Below are positions 60,461-64,000 of a stretch of DNA of 64,000 bases, one piece after another. The DNA lies in NCBI GenBank assembly GCA_954871525.1, contig OX940865.1, positions 12,166,606 to 12,230,605 of the forward strand, read 5' to 3'. The DNA is from Parietaria judaica. Its lineage: Eukaryota > Streptophyta > Magnoliopsida > Rosales > Urticaceae. The translations under genes were made by a program, and so were the position numbers. The notes under the pieces are model-generated. The model was not told the DNA's origin and did no database searches. It saw only the letters and a program-made list of their open reading frames with translations. How positions within the stretch are numbered: the first letter of the stretch is position 1; each line of letters opens with the position of its first letter.

Positions 60461-62998
60461 TAAAAAGTATTCAACAGTCCGTTTTTGGCAAACTTTATAT
60501 CGTTTTTGGGTGTTTTTATATTTTTTGGAACACCGGGACACTTTATTTTGCGAAAACGAGTCTCCGCGGGACACTTTGTTGTAAGAAGTGATTTTATTAA
60601 TAAAGAATATAATATTTCTTTTTTTGTTGCGAGAATACCCCAACATTATGTATACCTTAATACCCGTTGAAGTGTTTACCCATTGAAGCGATTCTCGAAG
60701 GTCATATATTTTTATGATCATATTGTCAAACGTACTACGACCGACCATCAATATAATAAGAATATAAGATTCATTAATAAGGAATAAATACATATACTTT
60801 ATTATATATTTTAGAAGCATGAGCCACGAGTCATATCATACATAACTTTTATATTCTTTTTTTCTTTCTTTCTGTTTTTCTTTGAAATGGATATATCATA
60901 TATTACACTACTGCCCTGAATTCATTTATTATATTTATCTATTGCTTAATTTAAATAAATCGTTTGCAAATAATGAACTACGTCTAGTGCGATTCTTATA
61001 CTGATAAATTGAAAACAGTTTTATCATCTTTTATTCAAAGCATTCATTCGTCCATTGCGGTAAAGTTATCGAGCTTGTTCATTCACAACAGATAAGCCCT
61101 TGAATACTTTTTTTCTAATCACAAAATTCCCCATCATCTTATCTGTTATTTGTTGAGGTACGATATCGTCTGCGATAATTTGTACTCGCATGACAATATC
61201 GATTTGTTGCCGTTCACCATATTTGGTTATAATTACAAAAGCTCAACCCCAGAATGGACTCAATATGCAAAGTCAAGGAGAATTTGGTCAGACAGACTCA
61301 AAAGGAGGACATCGACGAAGGGACGCGACGAAGAACTGTTTGGTTTTTCGATGACTTTTCTCAATCCCGAGGCGGTAATCACGGGTTATCATCAAACATT
61401 ATGAGATTTTGAATAAATTCGATCATTAAGAAATCATTTCAGGAACATTACCAAACTTTGGTACGTATGCCAACAATACCAAAAACGTAGACTTTTGCCG
61501 ATTTTAATGCTTGGCCGATTCCTTCTCTGGCTCCGGGATATAGCACGCCAATTGTCATGCCTCTACGTCGTCCATCACGTCACTGCGGAACGTCTAATGA
61601 CCGGAAAGCACCTAGATGATAGGTTAGATCCTTGTCGGTGCTCATGCTACGAACCAATGAAGAACTGGGAGAAAAGCTAAAACTAGAGTTCCAATGGAGG
61701 GGGAGCTCGAATTTTCTCTCTTGACTTGTGTTTTGGATTAGCTTTTAATTATGAATTAAATAGGTATTTATGATAGCTTGTATTTAACCTAATGAGCTTT
61801 TTCAATTAAAAGGCCCATTCCTCTTTCATTGCTCTTTTAATTAATTAATCTAATTAATTAATGCTATCATAATTAATACTCGGGCCCAATTGGGCCCGTT
61901 GAGTCGGTTATGATCTCGGGTCATTACCCGAGTACCCGATGGATATAATTTACGGTTCAGGCATAACCTACAAGAACTTCATCAGCAAAGAAGCACGCCA
62001 CAACACGGCTTTATCGATGGAACTCACTAATATGAAGGAAGCAGCAAGCTAAGTTGGCAACGAGACATAATCTCGTCGACGAGGCCAAAACACGAACAAA
62101 AAAGAGAAGAGTTAGCACACAACAATTAATACAGCGCAAGCGACGCTCTAGGAGATTGATGATAATGGTTACGCCCACGATTACAACCTCGTCATTATGG
62201 AAATAATGAGTGAAGCAAACACAATTGTAACAACCCATTTATGAGGCCTAATTTGAGTTATTTAGCTATAAATAGAGGGCTAAAACCCAAGTTTAATATA
62301 TCACAATTTTTATCAAACATGAGACACAAGGCTTTAACGCAAAAGCCCACCAAAACCACCCGACTCATTTCCATAATATCACCTCTTTCAACGTGATTTA
62401 GTTTTAACGGAAACACCAAAACTCTAAGGTAATATAAATTAGGAACTACGGCGTCCGTAACTCCCGTGTCTGCGAGGGTGATTTTTCCACCACAACGGTA
62501 CTTTTGTAACGAATGGAAGTTGTTGGCTGTTAATAACACATGACTCTCTATGTAAACGGGAACACATCAACCGTTTATGGTGTTTAACACGCCTTCAGAC
62601 ACGTGTCATAAGCCTGTCTCATAATACCCCTATATAATATAGCTCAACATTGGGAGTTCGACCGTCGTCTTCAGCTACAATCACTTTAGCTCACTTGAAG
62701 GTAGCTCCGAACATTTTTTCATGAGTAAACTCTCACAATTCCAAATCGACAAAATATTATATGAGCTTATTTCATACTATATATTTCGATTAATACTGCT
62801 AGATATACCCAAGCTATTAAAAAATGTGTCGATGTAAAGCCAATTTTTTCTTCTAGTGTTATACAATCCCAAGTTGTTGTTTTGTGTTTTTTTTTTTTTT
62901 AAGAATTCCATCCCTTTCTAATAATTTTAATTTTTTTATTTGTAGGCCCTGCCATCTCTCTCTCCCCTTCTTTCTTTGAAACTAAACATGCAAAGTCG
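60461..62998. other. Intergenic, no gene recognised
   Basis: AT-rich with scattered less AT-rich blocks (61150-61740). Notable: perfect 18-bp palindrome CGGGCCCAATTGGGCCCG (61881-61898) and hairpin CTCGGGT/ACCCGAG (61915-61932). A G-box-like ACACGTGT (62599-62606) followed by CCTATATAATATAG (62629) looks like a promoter, ahead of the pseudogene at 63008. Confidence 0.4.
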
Positions 62999-63004
62999 CT
63001 TTCA

Positions 63005-63570
63005 GCTATGGCGCTTCAGCTATGGGAGACTCTTCATGAAGCCATCATCGCCTGCATCAACATCTCTCTCGCGACCTTCTTCATTGTCGTTGCCTCTCAC
63101 CGGTCATATTCTATGCGATTTGGGACTGTTCGGATCCTCCAACACCTACCACGGGAGGTCTGGGACCTCAGATGGAAAGCTTTTCCTAGAAGAACTCAAG
63201 AGTTACGATTCGCCGATTCCATCAAGCTCTTGTTCATCATGGCCATCCAAAACTACTAGCAACGACATGATCAGACATGGAGTTCTCCCTTGATTAAAAT
63301 TGAAAAATGTCGATGCACAAGCGAGCAAAGCATTGTAATGTACTTCCCCGGGGCTCTGGGCTGTACTGCACGGAGCAATGAAGCTCGCGTCGCTGCTAGC
63401 AAAGCTGAGGAGGAGCTAGTGATCTCAAAATGTCGCTTTGAATGGTCAATGGGATTTGACTCACCACTGGAGAGCACCGAGCTCTACTCTCTTTTTCTCA
63501 AAGACCGAAACACCAATTTCAATGTCAAAAGACATGGAGAAGTTGAGTTTATTTGTTCATTTGGAATAAA
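63005..63570 (+). pseudogene. Membrane steroid-binding protein (MAPR) remnant
   Basis: ATG at 63008 opens MALQLWETLHEAIIACINIS, the N-terminal membrane anchor of plant MSBP-type heme/steroid-binding proteins. The next conserved part lies in another frame (GLFGSS, then LEELKSYDS), and the following part returns to the first frame (KLLFIMAIQ, where the family has PLLMAIKGQIYD) before a stop. Downstream, scattered residues (about 63340-63560) suggest the rest of the cytochrome-b5-like domain, badly broken. No introns are evident, so it could be a processed copy. Family resemblance is from memory. Confidence 0.6.
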
Positions 63571-64000
63571 GTTATTCATATAAATTTAGAACGATGAAGC
63601 TGGATATAAAGGAGAGAAACAAATTAATAAAAATAAACATTTAAGTTAACATAACCAGATGAATTTCATTAAAAAAAGAAAGAAAAACAACATCCTAAAA
63701 ATATATAACACTGGAAAAACTTGATTCTATATGGATATTTTTTTTATCAACTTAAGTATATGTACCGGTGTTAACCCTAGTTTTTCAAAAAAAGTTTTTC
63801 AAAAATTTTCCACAGCCCAATTAACTTAAAAAATTGCTCATTTACTTGGCCCATTAAAAGCAAATGGCCAATACATAAAAGAAGATTAATAAAAAGAGCT
63901 CAAGATTAGATTAAAAAGAGGATTCATGTATAGAAAAGAAAAGAAGAAATTAGTTCATATACCTTGTAGAAAATTCACTTCTAATGTTTTCATCTCTTTT
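63571..64000. other. Intergenic, AT-rich
   Basis: Non-coding to the window end. No gene or element recognised. Confidence 0.5.

Noticed and set aside
60024..60820. Overlapping open frames in the GC-rich retroelement region
   Set aside because: GC-rich repeats leave several frames open at once; no protein domain seen.

Overview
The window is nuclear DNA of a flowering plant, almost certainly a eudicot. It is AT-rich. The genes have many short exons with GT-AG introns, and the products are plant-type: sucrose-phosphate synthase, a GDPD4-type phosphodiesterase, mitochondrial uL14, a DIVARICATA-like MYB and a MATH/coiled-coil protein. Several classes of plant transposon fill the gaps. I could not fix the lineage more closely.

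Left (1-13.6 kb): a recent tandem duplication of a segment of at least 6.2 kb (1-6206 and 6926-13631). Each copy carries one eight-exon MYB gene with two SHAQKYF-class repeats, plus a shared hAT-type element upstream. Copy 2 later received a nested solo LTR inside that element. The two proteins differ mainly at the C-terminus: copy 1 has a premature stop and copy 2 has a shortened tail.

Centre-left (13.8-32.3 kb): GDPD4 (+), a ~1.9-kb inverted repeat built from a broken retroelement gag-like gene, a foldback element, a LINE RNase H remnant, a nine-exon coiled-coil gene (+), and a complete nine-exon sucrose-phosphate synthase gene (-).

Centre (32.3-50.5 kb): mostly repeats. They include a tRNA-derived SINE, a 5'-truncated LINE with zf-RVT and RNase H domains, tandem repeats, MITEs, a ~1-kb hAT-type element with a perfect 8-bp target duplication, and the 3' part of a MATH/coiled-coil gene (-).

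Right (49.2-64 kb): eIF2D (-) with its last exon present twice plus a third partial copy; a nuclear gene for mitochondrial ribosomal protein uL14 (-); a Mutator-type foldback element with a perfect 9-bp target duplication; a GC-rich LTR-like region with 43-bp tandem repeats; and a frameshifted remnant of a membrane steroid-binding protein gene.

The genes do not form a pathway. GDPD4 and eIF2D are, from memory, neighbours in Arabidopsis (At1g71340, At1g71350), so the window may be an old syntenic block opened up by insertions. All exon models come from splice signals and reading frame alone. I found no novel defence or mobile system; the most interesting material is structural: exon duplication, large palindromes and datable nested insertions.
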